DNA of 64,000 bases from Bradysia coprophila (GCF_014529535.1 NW_023503295.1:5812663-5876662); one strand, 5' to 3'. Positions 11,819 through 24,312 are shown, counted from the first letter of the stretch. Made by a program: numbers and translations. The notes: generated by a model not told the origin, from the letters alone.

Positions 11819-13689
11819 ATGTGCTAGAATTTGGAAACCAGCATGCTACCACCACAATAATACCAAATGTTTATAACTATTATGCTACTGGAACTTGTAT
11901 CTCGAACCGAGACACTGTTTTACAGTTTTATAGCATAAATATCTATAAATAATTTTCTTTATCATCGATTCAATATTTGCAGTTCATATTTCAGTTCGTT
12001 GAATATTTAATGGAGAAATGTTTCACAGGGATGTCTTTTTTAGTAGCATCTGGGTCGAACTACCTAAGTAAACTATAGTCAATTTTTATTTTTGCTCAGT
12101 AGGAGCGTGTAAAAAAACGAAGTTTCGATATGGGGCAAATGTAAATCATTACTCTGTTGCTAATTTTTTTAAACAGACCGTTAACATTCGATTTTTAAAA
12201 ACTACAAACATTTATAGATATTGTACTGATATAATTAACATTTTTAATTTAATATAGATTTTCTACGATTTAATCAGAGATGTATCATCCCGCAAAAAAT
12301 CCCGTTCAAATGATGTACAACAGCCCGAAAATCCAAAAACTCACTGCTGCCAATTACTTTAAAAGTAAAGAGATATCAATATACTACTTTCATTGAATAT
12401 ACGGCTAATTATATATCAGGATTATTATTACAATAACAAATAAATATTTTTCAACAAATCTCCATTTTTCAACATTTCTTCAAGATGGATGAAATTGGTC
12501 TTCAGGGATCTAAATAAGGTAAAATTAAAAAATGTGGACCACTCTCTATATTCGTTTTGGAGTAAAGAAAGAAGTTGGTGTAATTAGAGATTTTGAAAAA
12601 CATGGTCATTTAGAGTGTTTATCACAGTAAGAAGCCAGTATTTGTCAACTTTTCGTAAGTTTTTTGGAGTTTCTAGCGATATCAGTTATCTTGAAAGTAA
12701 TTTTCGTCTACATTACTTTTTAATGTGACATAACTTTTAGAAATGAGTTAAATTCTACTTTACACACATTTAATTGTTGCTTTTGTTATTACATGCAAAA
12801 AACTTATTCTACAAAACCAGTCCATTCAGCCAACATACATAACGTGTAAAATTTCCTCATAAATCAATGGTTTCGAGGTCATTTTGACAATGGGGGACTG
12901 AAGTTTCCATAATTTCGATAGACAACATAATTCTAAGCAAAAAAGTATTCTACACTATCGTAAAATTACAAACATTTATATTTTTAATTAATTGTTTTCT
13001 GATTTCCAAAGATCAGTCAAACATAAAAAAGACTTTTCTTCTCATGTCATTTTTTCTTAATTCTCTCACGAAATAGGTTTGCTTTTTGGTTGAGTTTGGG
13101 TCGTAGTCGTAATTGAAATATAAGTTAAAAGTATAAAACTTGAAAATTCGGCAATAGTGTAGAACATTTTCTTGTTTACAATAACATTCTTAATCTAAAT
13201 ACAAAAAATGTCAAAAGTTTAATGCTGAAAACAAACGAGACATTGAAAATGTGTTTTGGTCCTAGTTTTCATTGACAAATGCAGCAATCGTAATTTTCGA
13301 TAGAGAAATTTCTAACTTTATTTGACAGTTGCGACAATTTCGTCATGAAAAGAAGGACCAAAACATGTTTTGAATGCCTCGTTTGTTTTCAGCATAACGT
13401 CCCATTGCCATTTCAATAGAAAGTGTATGTTTTCTGAGTGGACTGGTTTTCAGTCAGAGGAGAGATAATTCTTTAAAAATTTGCTTAAAAATTACATTTT
13501 CAAAATAAATTAGCTTGTTTTAGTTAGAGGAGAGATTAGTTATTTGCATCACTTGGATTGAAACCACGAAATTACAGTATACGTGTGAATTCGTATGCCA
13601 AGAGAATAATTTTTGCATAAGTTTGTATGTTTCGTCGAGACGAATCATACATCCGTATTCAATCCTGTGATGCACACAATTTTACACTC
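11819..13689. other. Intergenic DNA, no gene seen
   Basis: AT-rich; no convincing coding frame on either strand and no strong repeat beyond scattered A/T tracts. CTACCACCACAATAATACCAAA near 11846 recurs in similar form near 10050 and 10160, suggesting the element at 10248 landed in an older repeat. Confidence 0.4.
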
Positions 13690-14020
13690 TTCACACCATG
13701 AAATACACAAACAACAAAATTATAATACACACCGTTCAAGGTTGAACTTGAATGTATAGAAGAAGATGAGAATAAAAACGAAACCGAAAATACGCGAAGC
13801 CGAACGAGTTGATCGTTCGATGTGCATCACACTACCCGTTGATACGGAGAGTAAGCTCCGCTTTCGATCAAATTTCTCTTTTTGACGAAAACATCGCCTG
13901 GATCCCTAGACCTGTTTACAAGGTTTGCTGACTGCTGAGAGAGAACTAAAAAAGTGTGGTTTCCGATAACTTTTGACGCGTGATATTCAGTGTTTTCATG
14001 GTTTGGCGAGTGTAAAGTTC
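13690..14020 (-). repeat. Dispersed repeat, inverted partner of 5205-5545
   Basis: This is the reverse complement of the copy at 5.2-5.5 kb. It is mostly collinear, with small indels (for example GTTCAAGGTTGAACTTGAA is longer here). No conserved open frame. Parts of the following 80 bp are also a local duplicate of about 13470-13530 (AAATTAGCTTGTTTTAGTTA). Confidence 0.65.
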
Positions 14021-15254
14021 ATTAAAAATTTGCTTGATCTGGATATTCACAACATATTGTCGAAATTACATTTTCAAATAAATTAGCTTGTTTTAGTTAG
14101 GGGAAAGATGATTTTTTTTTTAAATTTGCTTGATCTGGACGAAAGTTCATCTCTCGCTTTCTTTAAAAACACAAAATTGCTTAGTAACCTGGGCAATCTG
14201 TTTTGTGATAGGGACACCGTTTCGACGAATAGATCATTTTTATTATACGGTACTCGTCAACGTAACCCCACTTAATTTTTCGTCAAGTAGTCCTTAACCT
14301 CAATCAATTGACGGTAACTGAGTTCAATTTACTGGTTTTTACATGAAAATCGTTCGTTCAATTCATTCGATATTTTTCGACATGTCTGACAGTTGGTATC
14401 GTGTCTGACGTTTACAAGGTCATAAAAATGATCTATAGAGGTAATATCTGGGCCTTTTTCATACAACGAATAAAATGTCAAAAATTACTGCCTGTTTCCA
14501 AAATTGGTTGGTTGTTTACAAAATAATTAATTTTTGACTTCAATGACTTTCGTTTTACCAAAATTATACCAAAAAGATCTGCGTCGCGTGGCAGCTGTTG
14601 AGGAACACACTTCTCAAAAACTTTATCTGAGACATGCGCAGATGTTTTTGGTAAAATTTTTGTTGAAAAGTTTACAGTCAAAATTTTCTTGATCAAAATT
14701 TTTTGTGCACTCTCGCAGAAAGCAGTGATATCACGTTTTTTGGAAGTTGGAAAAAATCGGAACTGCGTCATTTATTGCTCTTTAGGCCATGAAGTTTTAG
14801 GAACGAACCTGCTACAACGTCAAAAATCATAAATGTTTAGAAGGAAACCAAAAAAAAATTTAAACTTTCTTCACCAAAACCTCTATAACTTTGCTTGCGC
14901 GGCCAAAGCTCCAAAAGTCATACCCAAGAAGTTATCGAGATGGGAAGAATTGTACCCATTATATTATTGCTTGAAATCTGTGAATTTTGCGAACGAACTT
15001 TTTCCAGAAAAGTAATTTCTCCACGTTTCAGAAGGTCCTCTATCCGAATCTTCAAAAAAAAAAATTTAAACAGACCCACGCCCACGCCTCTCTTATTCCC
15101 ACAATTGAAACACTTCCAACTGCCCAACATTTATTTCACGGAACACCACAACCATCAGAACACATCGCCAAGAGAACGTCACACACTTCATCAACTTGTC
15201 CTCAAATTCAAATTTTAAATATTCGCCTTACATTTCAACTGATACAAACTGCAC
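14021..15254. other. Intergenic DNA with dispersed repeat pieces
   Basis: No supported gene. About 60 bp at 15003-15062 (TTTCTCCACGTTTCAGAAGG, TCCTCTATCCGAAT) recur at about 57222-57280 inside the last TMEM201 intron. GACATGCGCAGATGTTTTTGG near 14630 has a relative near 25790. These look like pieces of dispersed repeats. Confidence 0.4.
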
Positions 15255-15592
15255 CAATCCATCCTAATGTCAGAAAAATGTAAAAAAAATTATTCCGATC
15301 CACCATTATGTCCAAAGAAAATGTTCAGGTCTACTCTAATGTCCAAAAAAAAACTATTCTGGTCCACCCTCATGATCAAAACAAATTATCCGATCCTCCC
15401 TGATGTCCAAAGAAAATATTCCCCTATCCACCCTAATATCAAAAAAATTATTCCGATCCACCCTAATGTCCAAAAAAAATTGTTCCGATCCACCCTAATG
15501 TCCAAAAAGAAATATTTCGATCCACCCTAGTGTCAAAAAAAATATTCCGATCAGCCGTAATGACAAAAAAAATTATTCACCCTAATGTCTAA
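15255..15592. repeat. Tandem array of about 30-bp units
   Basis: Roughly eleven imperfect copies of a unit built on TTCCGATCCACCCTAATGTC followed by a run of A. Unit length varies because the A run varies. The continuous reading frame across it simply reflects the repeat. Not a telomeric repeat despite the word CCCTAA. Confidence 0.75.
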
Positions 15593-15667
15593 AATGTCCA
15601 CACACAAAAATTTAAAAATATTTATGTGTAACATCACGTGCCCAAAATTGAAACTCTTTCTTCCAAG

Positions 15668-15894
15668 CAAGGCTGTAAACTTTGGGGAGGTCACGCAGAT
15701 ACAGATACGCGGGTTACACACCACACTTGATGATAACATGGCGGATTTCATACAAAAATTCACCTACTGTGATGACAATCATCGCTGTCGTGATGTGGTG
15801 ATTTTTTTTGTATGTAAAATCATCAGACGTGGTGTGTTCCCGCGTATCTAATAAAATGGCGGTCTGCGTGACCTTCCCAAAGTTTACAGCCTTG
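15668..15894. mobile_element. 227-bp MITE, CAAGGCTGTAAAC family, 8-bp target duplication
   Basis: The left end is CAAGGCTGTAAACTTTGGGG and the right end is CCCAAAGTTTACAGCCTTG. The inversion extends inward (GTCACGCAGATA against GGTCTGCGTGACC, ACGCGGGTTACACACCAC against GTGGTGTGTTCCCGCGT). CTTCCAAG flanks it at 15660-15667 and 15895-15902. The CA...TG ends and the 8-bp duplication are typical of hAT elements. Relatives: 34000-34217, an end at 17168-17216, and a 34-bp remnant at 61148-61181. Confidence 0.85.
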
Positions 15895-16040
15895 CTTCCA
15901 AGGGCCCAACATTAACTTCATGTAACATCGTCATCACAACACACAATCACAGTGGTCGTAGCAACATAAAAATTTAAAATATTCCCGCTGCATTTCAACT
16001 GCTACAAAACAGCACCGCTGCAACATACAGTAGTTATTTA

Positions 16041-16146
16041 TGTATCTGTTGTGGACGGTATATTTTTGGCAATTTCGGGGGTTGTAGCACGAACGAAGTG
16101 AGGGCGATAAGCGAAAGTGCCTAAAAAAGACCGTCCACAACACTTT
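16041..16146. repeat. Hairpin with TGTTGTGGACGGT stem
   Basis: TGTTGTGGACGGT (16048-16060) pairs with ACCGTCCACAACA (about 16129-16141), with an inner stem TTTTTGGCAATTTCG / CGAAAGTGCCTAAAAA. The loop contains GTTGTAGCACGAACGAAGTG. TAGTTATTTATGTA lies just upstream. The stem and loop core recur at 27021-27147 and 40030-40103. Confidence 0.65.
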
Positions 16147-16499
16147 TCATGCTGAGGGCCTAATGGGTTGTGATGAAAGTTCATGGTTTGACCGTCGAAA
16201 CTGATCGCTAGCGCCAATGTCAACATTTTCTTTTTGATTTTTCACTTCAATGATCTATTGAAATTGAGATATAGACTCAATAAACCAATTTATTCAACGT
16301 ATACTACATGCCTGAAACATAAATAGTTTCACAAATTGTGTATTTACTGAGCGTCATAGACCTGAAACGTCATTCTTCTCCCTCTTAAAATGGCGAAAAT
16401 CACAACCCATTTACGAGAAAGCATGAAAATAGAAAAACAATCACAACGATCATCACAACTACAACAAATGGAAGAGGAAGAAAAACAATAGTATTTTTC

Positions 16500-16850
16500 G
16501 TACCAAGACAGGAAATGACGATTTTTTCAGCACCAGTCGTAAGGAAAATTAGGACGTCTGCTGAAAAAATCAATTTCCTGTCGAGGTATGAACAACGTTT
16601 TGTGCATCGGACAACTGAAATAGACAAAACACATCAATTGACTTGAAAACATACACACTTCACATTCACCATATTAAATTTAATCAATCGTATAGTCATA
16701 GAAAAATTCATGTAGTTCTTTTCTCGCACTATAAATCGTAAAGAAATGAAGTTTTTTCCCGCACGATATATAGTTCGGGAAAAACTGACATTTCTTAATG
16801 AAAAATCATGGCAAAATAGGTCGTATTTCAGTTGTGGGATGCACAAAATA
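16500..16850 (-). repeat. Dispersed repeat, inverted partner of 4012-4270
   Basis: It carries GACAGGAAATGACGATTTTT, CAGCACCAGTC and an internal inverted copy (CTGCTGAAAAAATC, AATTTCCTGTC), then CATCGGACAACTGAAAT and ATTCATGTAGTTCTTTTCT, matching the 4-kb copy in reverse. No gene. Confidence 0.55.
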
Positions 16851-17167
16851 CATTTTTTCATACGTGCAAAATTTTCACACTGAATGATTTTTTTTCGGTT
16901 GCAATAACAAACATAGCTGTACAAAGGAAGGTGATACATTTATATTAACTCGATGAAGGCAAAATGTTGTGAAATGTATGGGATCAGCAGAATCAAAAGC
17001 GAGTTTTCTCCGGTTCTAATGCACCGTTTTTAGTGATATATAGCTCGTTGAACTCGCATTGAAGTGTATTTTTACAATCAAAAGGATTTTTTTTTAGATT
17101 TTGGACAATTTGAATAAGTTGAAATGTTCGCCTATAGTTGCCTTGTTCGTAGCGTTCATTCTGATCC

Positions 17168-17216
17168 AATCTAAAAAAAGGCGATCTGCGTGACCTCCCC
17201 AAAGTTTACAGCCTTG
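17168..17216. mobile_element. Single right end of the CAAGGCTGTAAAC MITE
   Basis: GCGATCTGCGTGACC followed by CCCCAAAGTTTACAGCCTTG matches the last 49 bp of the MITE at 15668-15894. No left end was found nearby, so this is a truncated copy. Confidence 0.65.
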
Positions 17217-18923
17217 CATTTATCTACTTTGGAAAAAAATGGTTGAAAAATGACTGAAAAGTATGATGAAAAATATATAGTCCATAGTTACCAATTTATA
17301 TTTTCTATACTGTTGGTAACATTGGCGAAAATAATTGACAATATCATATAATTAGTACACTGCAATTTTACACGATTTGTGTATACTAGTAGCCTTAACA
17401 TTTCAAAAGAACTCGCTGCAACTGCTGGTAACAAACAGTTGGTACAAGAAAAAGCAACTTGAGAAAACGAAAGAATAATGGTATCATTGGTTGACAGTGT
17501 TGTTGACACGGCAAATATCACATATGTGGATTCTACTGTGAATATACATCGTACGAAAAATATGAGTTTATAAGAAATTTGCTGGAAATTAATAGCAGTA
17601 GCTGGAAGTTGGAAGCAACAATTGCATCCTGGCACTTATAAGGAAGTTTTCAAATTTTTGGACAAACGTGTGTTACCATCGAAGTAGAACAATTTTATAA
17701 CCAAAAAGTTTTTTTTTTTAACATTCCTTATTGGTTATCGTAAAGATTTCATTCATACATCGTATACGTACGGTTCGAAAACATTAATTTTGAGGTAGGA
17801 CTTTTACCACAATCAAAATATAAATTGTAATGGAAGTCTAAAAACAAAATACAAAGTGCGAAAACGTGAATTAAACAGAAAATATCCATAAGATTAAAAA
17901 CGAAATCATTAATTCGGTTCGAAAAGCGATACCGGTATGACAGTATACGCGACCAGAAATGTCAAATACGCGAAAATTGTTTTAGTTTTTGCCGATTTTT
18001 GCCGCTTCGTTTTTCAATTTTTCAATAAATCTTAATTTACAAAACCGATCTATGCTAGAAAATATTTCTATTTGATGATAGGCGCCTAAAATCGCTTGTT
18101 TCATTTACGTTTTTAGAAAGTTTTATACACAAGTTTTCGCGAATGGAGCCCTACGAATGAATGAAAATATATCAATTTATCAAGAAAAAAAGCGCGAGTG
18201 GAGCTAGCGAAAAAAATCAACTAGTTAATGTCAACACGCTTGAATTTTGTTCGTTTGAAATGACACGAGTACAGAGGAAAACGAAAATATTGACAAGAGG
18301 CTACGCTATGTTTCTGAAATGAAGAAAATCGATTAACGATTTTTGTGAAACGTAATCAATTCTCGATCTTACCGGTAACCGGTCTTTCGGCAAAACAAAT
18401 TTCCCGGTATCCTGGATACCATGATACAAACTATTTGCACACACACGCGAATAGGTTGGGCCGGGTTCTGGGGGGTTAGAAATCTATCGGGTTTTCCCAT
18501 GTCGGGTTTCAAAAAGTGATAAAGGATTGGTTTGGGTTTGGATGGGTTTTGAAAAAACCTCAACACTGTTCATTGAGTTCACTATTTGTTTCGCAATATT
18601 CACAATACTATCAATTGTTGTTGCACGGAAAATTAGTGCATTTTATCTAGTAATATATTGGGTAACGTACCAAACCTGGGTCACCTGCTATTCTTTTATT
18701 CTAAAACCTTTTATTATGAATGAGAGAACAATAGGTGTCCGATGACTCATTCTCGTTTTTTCATTCATAAATTTAGCCGTCGAGGAAAAATGCCTTCCGA
18801 GGATTGGTACGCTAACCCCAATATGAATTTAATTTTTTTCCAAAGTGGCTATTTCTAACCCTTTTTGTAAATTTTAGATATTTAAGATCCATCAAACGAT
18901 ATAGAAATATCAATTAAATAACG
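17217..18923. other. Intergenic DNA upstream of NELF-B
   Basis: No supported gene. It must contain the NELF-B promoter and 5' untranslated region just before 18924. The GGTAACCGGTCTTTCGGCAA words near 18372 and again near 27520 (CCGGTATCCGGTTTTTCGGC, AAAAAAATTTACCGGCATCC) are a small dispersed repeat. Confidence 0.4.
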
Positions 18924-20810
18924 ATGACTGCACCGCCGAAGTTTCCAGGGACCGGTTTGGAGGAAGTAAATGTGCCTGGTCAAAATTATTTACGTGACGC
19001 TTTAACATCGTGCACTGATCCGTTAAAGGCAATCGAAACATTTCAGGTGTGGCTCACAAATTTGAAGTTGAGAGATCGCAATCACTCAATTATTTCCTTT
19101 ATAGCTCGAAAATGGTATTTTACTACCATCCCTCCGACCCATGTTACCATTGCTCGATTTACACGGCGTTCGACGACTAGATTTTCACACTTCCGTGTTG
19201 GAGGAGCTTCGCGACAAATTAGTTACTCACATCAATGAAGTAGGAGCCAAAGAGGGCCGTGAAAGAGACAAAAAACTGAAGGAATTATTGGTTAAAAGTT
19301 TTCCTGTGGTACGTGTCAAAGCATTACGACCAGTTGTCATGTCAATCTTAAGAAACATTCCACAAATTGATGACAAGTACCTACGGATATTGGTTCGCGA
19401 TCGGGAATTATATTCGGACACCGATACGGAAGTGAAACGACAAATTTGGAGAGATAATCAATCACTATTCGGCGACGAGGTTTCACCGCTGTTGTCTCAG
19501 TACATAAGAGAAAAGGAACACATTCTCTTCGATCACACGAATCTCACAAATTTGTTTTTTTCGCCATCTCCAAAGTTACGACGACAAGGTGAAGTAGTAC
19601 AAAAGTTAGCGCACATGATCGGAACGAGCGTCAAATTGTACGACATGGTTTTGCAGTTTTTACGGACGCTATTTTTGCGGACACGAAATGTTCATTATTG
19701 TACGCTGCGAGCTGAGTTGCTGATGGCACTGCACGATCTGGAAGTGCAAGAAATTATTTCGGTTGATCCGTGTCATAAGTTCACGTGGTGCTTGGATGCA
19801 TGCATTCGAGAGAAGAATGTTGATATTAAGAGGTCGAGGGAATTGCAAGGTTTTCTCGATAATATAAAACTTGGCCAAGAACAAGTGCTTGGAGACTTGT
19901 CAATGACACTGTGCGATCCGTATGCAATTAATTTCTTAGCTACGTCAGCTATAAAAATTCTTCAACATTTAATCAACAATGAAGGTTTGCCGAGAGAAAA
20001 TACAATTTTGATTTTGCTGTTACGAATGTTGGCACTTGGATTGAGTGCTTGGCTAATGATTGATTCGCAAGATTTTAAAGAACCAAAGTTGGACAGTCAA
20101 GTCGTAACGAAATTTCTTCCTGCTTTGATGTCACTAATGGTCGATGATCAAGTTCGTCAATTACATTCAAGATTACCTCCAGACGAACGCGAAAGTGCTA
20201 TTACCATTATTGAACATTCTGGTCCAGCGCCGGATTCCGTTGAGGCATACATTCAAGAAAGCAGTGTGGCATCTATTTTAGCTATGTATTATACGCTGCA
20301 CACAGCCAGACATAAGGACCGAATCGGAATTTTACGCGTTTTGAGAGCTTCTTGTAAGGACGATCGAGCTTATGAAGATCCATTCTTACATTCTTTGGTA
20401 TAATGAAATTGTAGATGATGAGCAAGAGCTGAAGAATGATATATTTGCTTTGAATTTTACAGATCGCATTGCTCATTCCAATGGGGGACGAATTTGTAAA
20501 CGAAGACTTTTGCACAGGTTTATTCGATGAGTTCTTATTCGCTGGCCTATCTCGCGACAATGTCACTCGACACATGCTGAAATTGCTTTGGTACATTCAT
20601 CCCAGACTGCCTGCAGTCCGTTTAAATACTCTGATGAAAGCGCTTCAACCAACAACACAGCATAACGAAAGTGTTCACTTGTTACATTCAACTTTACAGA
20701 GTCGTATTGGAACGGCAATACACGAATCTACAATTCATGAAACAGCTATGGACATTGATTACGACTCCCCATTGAAAAGTGTACCAACTCCGTCAAGGCC
20801 TAGCTATTAG
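18924..20810 (+). CDS. NELF-B: Negative elongation factor subunit B (NELF-B/COBRA1), complete, 3 exons
   Basis: NELF-B is a subunit of the nuclear NELF complex, which with DSIF holds RNA polymerase II at promoter-proximal pause sites. Exons: 18924-19046, 19105-20397, 20463-20810; both introns (58 and 65 bp) are GT-AG in phase 0 and give 587 aa, close to the 580 aa of human NELF-B. The start ATG opens MTAPPKFPGTG. Conserved family blocks are all present and in order: LPLLDLHG after the first intron, EVKRQIW, GDEVSPLL, RRQGEVVQ (about 201), LRTRNVHYCTLRAELL (about 232), DPCHKFTWCLDACIRE, QEQVLGDLSM, then GDEFVNEDFC and KALQPT after the last intron. No frameshift or in-frame stop. It is single in the window. 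A standard AATAAA was not seen within 200 bp of the stop. Identity is near certain; exon borders rest on consensus and phase. Confidence 0.97.
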
Positions 20811-21338
20811 TGGTTATTCTTTAAACCTGATAAAAGTTCTGCCAATGCTCAATTGAGCTGCTTATTTTAATAGTTTTGATAACACTGACTCAGGTGAATT
20901 TCTTGTGTTAATCGGAAATAATAGAACTAATTGGCCTGAGAAATCAGTAAACATTGGTTTTGCTTTATAACGTTCATCTGCAGCTGTTCACCAAATATTT
21001 ATTTATTTGTTGGTTTTGAGACCGTTCTAACAGCCTTTGACAGCCAATTACAAGTTCAGTCTGGACCACCGGCTTTACGTGACTTCCGAACCACGCCTCG
21101 AAGTATGTAATTACTCTCTGAGGAAAGTTAGGTGCGAAATTGATATCTCCGCCTTAATGTAGGCTAGACATATGTACACAAATTCATCGTATTTGGGTTA
21201 CGTCATACGATTCATTCAGTGTGTACATCGTTGCAGCCACCAAACACACCGCAACTACCCAAATTATGAAGCTTGAGTGAACTAAGGACGTTACCAATGC
21301 GATATAATCGCTAGAAAAATTCCATGCGGAATTTGTCT
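20811..21338. other. 3' flank of NELF-B, no gene seen
   Basis: Contains the NELF-B 3' untranslated region. The part from about 21200 (ATTTGGGTTACGTCATACG, GCGGAATTTGTCTG) may be the body of the SINE whose tRNA-like head lies at 21339-21406 on the minus strand. Confidence 0.4.
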
Positions 21339-21406
21339 GTCACGGGAATCGAACCCGGATCATTTTGGTGGAAGGCTAGTACGTAACCACTGAGCCATCC
21401 CGTCAC
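21339..21406 (-). repeat. tRNA-like sequence, probable SINE head
   Basis: On the minus strand there is a RNA polymerase III A box (TGGCTCAGTGG) and, about 40 bp later, a B box (GGTTCGATTCC) in the correct order, preceded by GTGACGGGA and followed by CGTGAC. The anticodon arm does not pair and the acceptor and T stems each have a mismatch, so this is more likely the tRNA-derived head of a SINE than a working tRNA gene. Confidence 0.6.
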
Positions 21407-21609
21407 AACATGGGTAGGTTTTCCTAAAAAAAAAAAAATTGTGTTCAAAACCATTGTCATATGTGCGGCGTGATTGACCTTGTTTTTTCCACTCAAAAGG
21501 CCATGTTGTTTTTGACGCTTCGTCTGGTGACAGTTGTTGTCGGAGTTGGAGGGAGAAAATAGACATTTACTCTCCCAAACTCTATTGCGTTCGCAATCCT
21601 GGTGCTCTA

Positions 21610-21890
21610 TTAAGTCAGCATAGCCCTAGTTCATAAGGTCAAATTTTTGTAGAAATTGTTCATCTTAAAATTTATAAAGTCCGTACGAAATGCACAAGTG
21701 TACCCTTCTAATAAAAGAAAAATTATCAAAAAGAAAACGCTTGTGGCTCTAAAATTAAGGAATCTTAGGAACCACCATAGTACCGACAGTCCTAATAGCT
21801 CTTCGTGCGACGCTAAAAATACTTAGAGCCTTAGAAAAACGACCTCAGCCCGATAACCCAGCATTCTATTCGGTATATATTTACCCCCTC
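21610..21890. repeat. Dispersed CGTAC-rich repeat, copy 2
   Basis: ATTGTTCATCTTA, AAAGTCCGTACGAAATGCAC, GGAATCTTAGGAACCACCAT and AGTACCGACAGTCC resemble the distal part of the repeat at 9760-10060. No coding capacity. Confidence 0.45.
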
Positions 21891-22487
21891 CTCGTGCCTA
21901 CAGAAGGCAGACCCGTACGAGCAAAGTGTATAAACACTGAAAACGCAAATCCGCAAGAACACACGGACCCCGGATTTGCGTTACCTTCAGTATGTATATT
22001 TACCTTGCGTACGAGACCGTTTCAAAATTCTTCTCTTCACTTGGTATCGCATTCATTTCTGTTGTTTTCTGTTGGTTTTAAGAGGAATATACACATGGCT
22101 AAATTGTTTCGTACATTTCGGGGCAAAATTATTATTATTATGATGATGATAATTTTGGACTCGGATCCTTTTTGGAAATATTGAATGTTCTAAATTTTGG
22201 CAACAGGTGCATAATCTTATGTTATTGTAATAGTGATGATATGTCGAACATCACAAACACACTCGCATATACTGTAACAGCAGTTGTAATAACATTGTAC
22301 CTTGTGACCCTTGTGACATACAATGGTAAGTGGGATTTATCTATCTAGACGGATAAATACTATCACGTATACCATAAAAAAACTCTTTTCAAAAACAAAA
22401 ATTACAATAAGTAAAAATCGTCCACTCTCAATGTTCCAAGAATGCATGCTGCGTTTCCCCTTTGAAATTCTTTGCAATAGGTAATCT
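21891..22487. other. Intergenic DNA, no gene seen
   Basis: No gene is supported. A short inverted pair sits near 21950-21985 (ACGCAAATCCG against CCGGATTTGCGT). Confidence 0.35.
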
Positions 22488-24010
22488 GTTGATATTAGGA
22501 AGATTTTAGAATTTTGTGATTTGTCAGGGTTGCCTTTGAATGCTGAGAAGTGTGAAGTCTTTTTTGTGAGTGCTAGTGAAGGTGAAGCGGCTCACATGTA
22601 CTCTGAGATTTCGTCATTGTTACCAGGGATTAAGCGGGTTGATGAGTCTTCGTTGGAGATGTTGGGCTCGCCTGTTTTTGAGTTAGGTTTAGAAAGGATG
22701 TTTTCAGCAAAAGTTGAATCTATCAAGTTGATGTGTGATCGTTTAACTTTGATGGATGTTCATCCTGCTTTGTGTGTTTTTAGGAAGTCTCTCGGTAGTT
22801 CTAGGTTTAATTATTTGTTGCGTTCTTCGAAGGCGTTTTTGTTAGGTGATCGCTTGAGAGCTGTTGACGAGATTTTCCGTTCAACTCTCGAAGCCATTGC
22901 GAATGTGAAGATGTCTGATTTTTCTTGGGACCAGGCTTCTCTTCCTTTAAGCTTTGGAGGTATAGGTGTTAGGAAAGTTGAGGATATTGCGATGCCAGCT
23001 TATCTGTCGTCTGTTTATTCTACTTTAGAACTGTCGAGTGAGATATTGAGAAAGTTTAGTTTTCAGGTAATCGAAACTAGTGTTTTGGAATTAATTGAGG
23101 AAATACCTCGAGATTTTGTTCCAGAAGGTGACGAGAAGAAGAAGAAGCAAAAGAATTGGGATCTGCCGATGATTAAGAGTAAATTCGATGAGATGTTTGA
23201 CTCCAGCGAACCTGTTGCTCGTGCAAGACTACTTGCATCATCAACCAAAGAATCTTCAAAGTGGTTGCAAGTAGTTGCATCGAGCCAATTGGGTTTGCTA
23301 TTGGATAACAACTCTGCTAGAATTGCTGTTGGTCTTCGTTTAGGTTCTGGTTTATGCGAGGAACATAAGTGTGTTTGTGGTGGAATGGTTCAAAAGGATG
23401 GCTTACACGGCTTATCATGCAAAATGAAAATTAAAAAAATTGCTGCGCATGATGAAGTCAACAAAGTTTTTTCTCATGCATTTTCTTCAGCAGGATTTCC
23501 AACCATGTTACAACCGCCAGGTATGTCTAGAGATGATGGTAAAAGACCTGATGGAATGACCCTGATTCCATGGAGTCATGGTAAATCTCTTATTTGGGAT
23601 GTAACCATAAGAGATACATTGGCGCCTTCATACATTAATGAATCTAGCAAGAAACAGCGGTCGATTGCGGACAACGCAGAAAGATCATTATAAGCGTTTA
23701 AAAGAAAATTATTTGTTTACTCCTCTAGCTTTCGAGACTTTAGGCTGTATGGGACCTGAAACAAAGAAATTCATTGAGAAATTAGGAAAAATTATAAAGG
23801 CCACTTCAGGGGAACCGCGATCAATGGATTATTTATTGCAGAAAATTTCAATTGCGATACAAAGAGGCAACGCTGCGTGTATTTTGGGGACTTTGGGAAC
23901 GGATAGAGTAGATGATTTTTATGTTTTGTAACCTTTGATTTTTGAAAAGATCGTTTTTTTACGGGCTGCATCATTGTGAGCAGCCTTTTTTTTCGCATAT
24001 TTAAATAAAG
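22488..24010 (+). mobile_element. 5'-truncated non-LTR retrotransposon: RT C-terminus with PD-(D/E)XK-like tail
   Basis: An open frame of about 400 codons runs from about 22488 to 23693. It begins late in a reverse transcriptase (SGLPLNAEKCEVFFV, the thumb border), continues with SFGGIGVRKVEDIAMPAYLS, then a Cys/His cluster (CVCGGMVQKDGLHGLSC) and RPDGMTLIPW...IWDVTIRDT, spaced like a restriction-like endonuclease core. The frame is broken near 23690; the rest (HYKRLKENYLFTPLAFETLG) reads in another frame to 23931. A 3' tail follows with a small GGCTGC/GCAGCC hairpin (about 23966-23985) and an A-rich end. The upstream RT is missing. The C-terminal layout resembles LINE proteins common in other invertebrates; I cannot name the clade with confidence. 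It does not encode an active element. Confidence 0.8.
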
Positions 24011-24019
24011 AGAAAAAAA

Positions 24020-24312
24020 AAAGGAAAAAAAAAATCTGTTGACCGCTTTTCCCCAGATGCTTTTTTCATTAATGATCCTAATTTCGTGACAAATTTCTTT
24101 GTTTCTGGAACCCATGAACCTAAAGATTCAAAAGCAAGCGGAGTGAATAAATAATTTTCTTTAAGTTTTCTATAATGATTATGCTTTAATCTCTCCACTT
24201 TCTCTGCAATTGACCGTGCTATTTTAGAAGTTACAATGATGTATGAAGGAGCCAATGTACCACACACTGTCACATAAAGATATTTACCATGACTCCACTG
24301 AATTAGTGTCAT
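24020..24312 (-). mobile_element. Inverted fragment of the same retrotransposon
   Basis: The minus strand encodes MTLIQWSHGKYL, TLAPSYI, HNHYRKLKENYLFTPLAFES and KKASGEKRSTDF, collinear with the end of the plus-strand copy (TLIPWSHGKSL, KRLKENYLFTPLAFET). It stops where the A-rich tail of the plus copy begins, so the two lie tail to tail. Sequence differences show they are separate insertions, not one inverted duplicate. Here the frame is intact across the point where the plus copy is shifted. Confidence 0.8.

Noticed and set aside
15255..15592. Possible telomere-like repeat (CCCTAA)
   Set aside because: The unit is about 30 bp and irregular; insect telomere repeats of the TTAGG type are not tandem here.
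21339..21406. A functional tRNA gene
   Set aside because: A and B boxes are good but the anticodon arm does not pair and the stems have mismatches; a SINE head is more likely.
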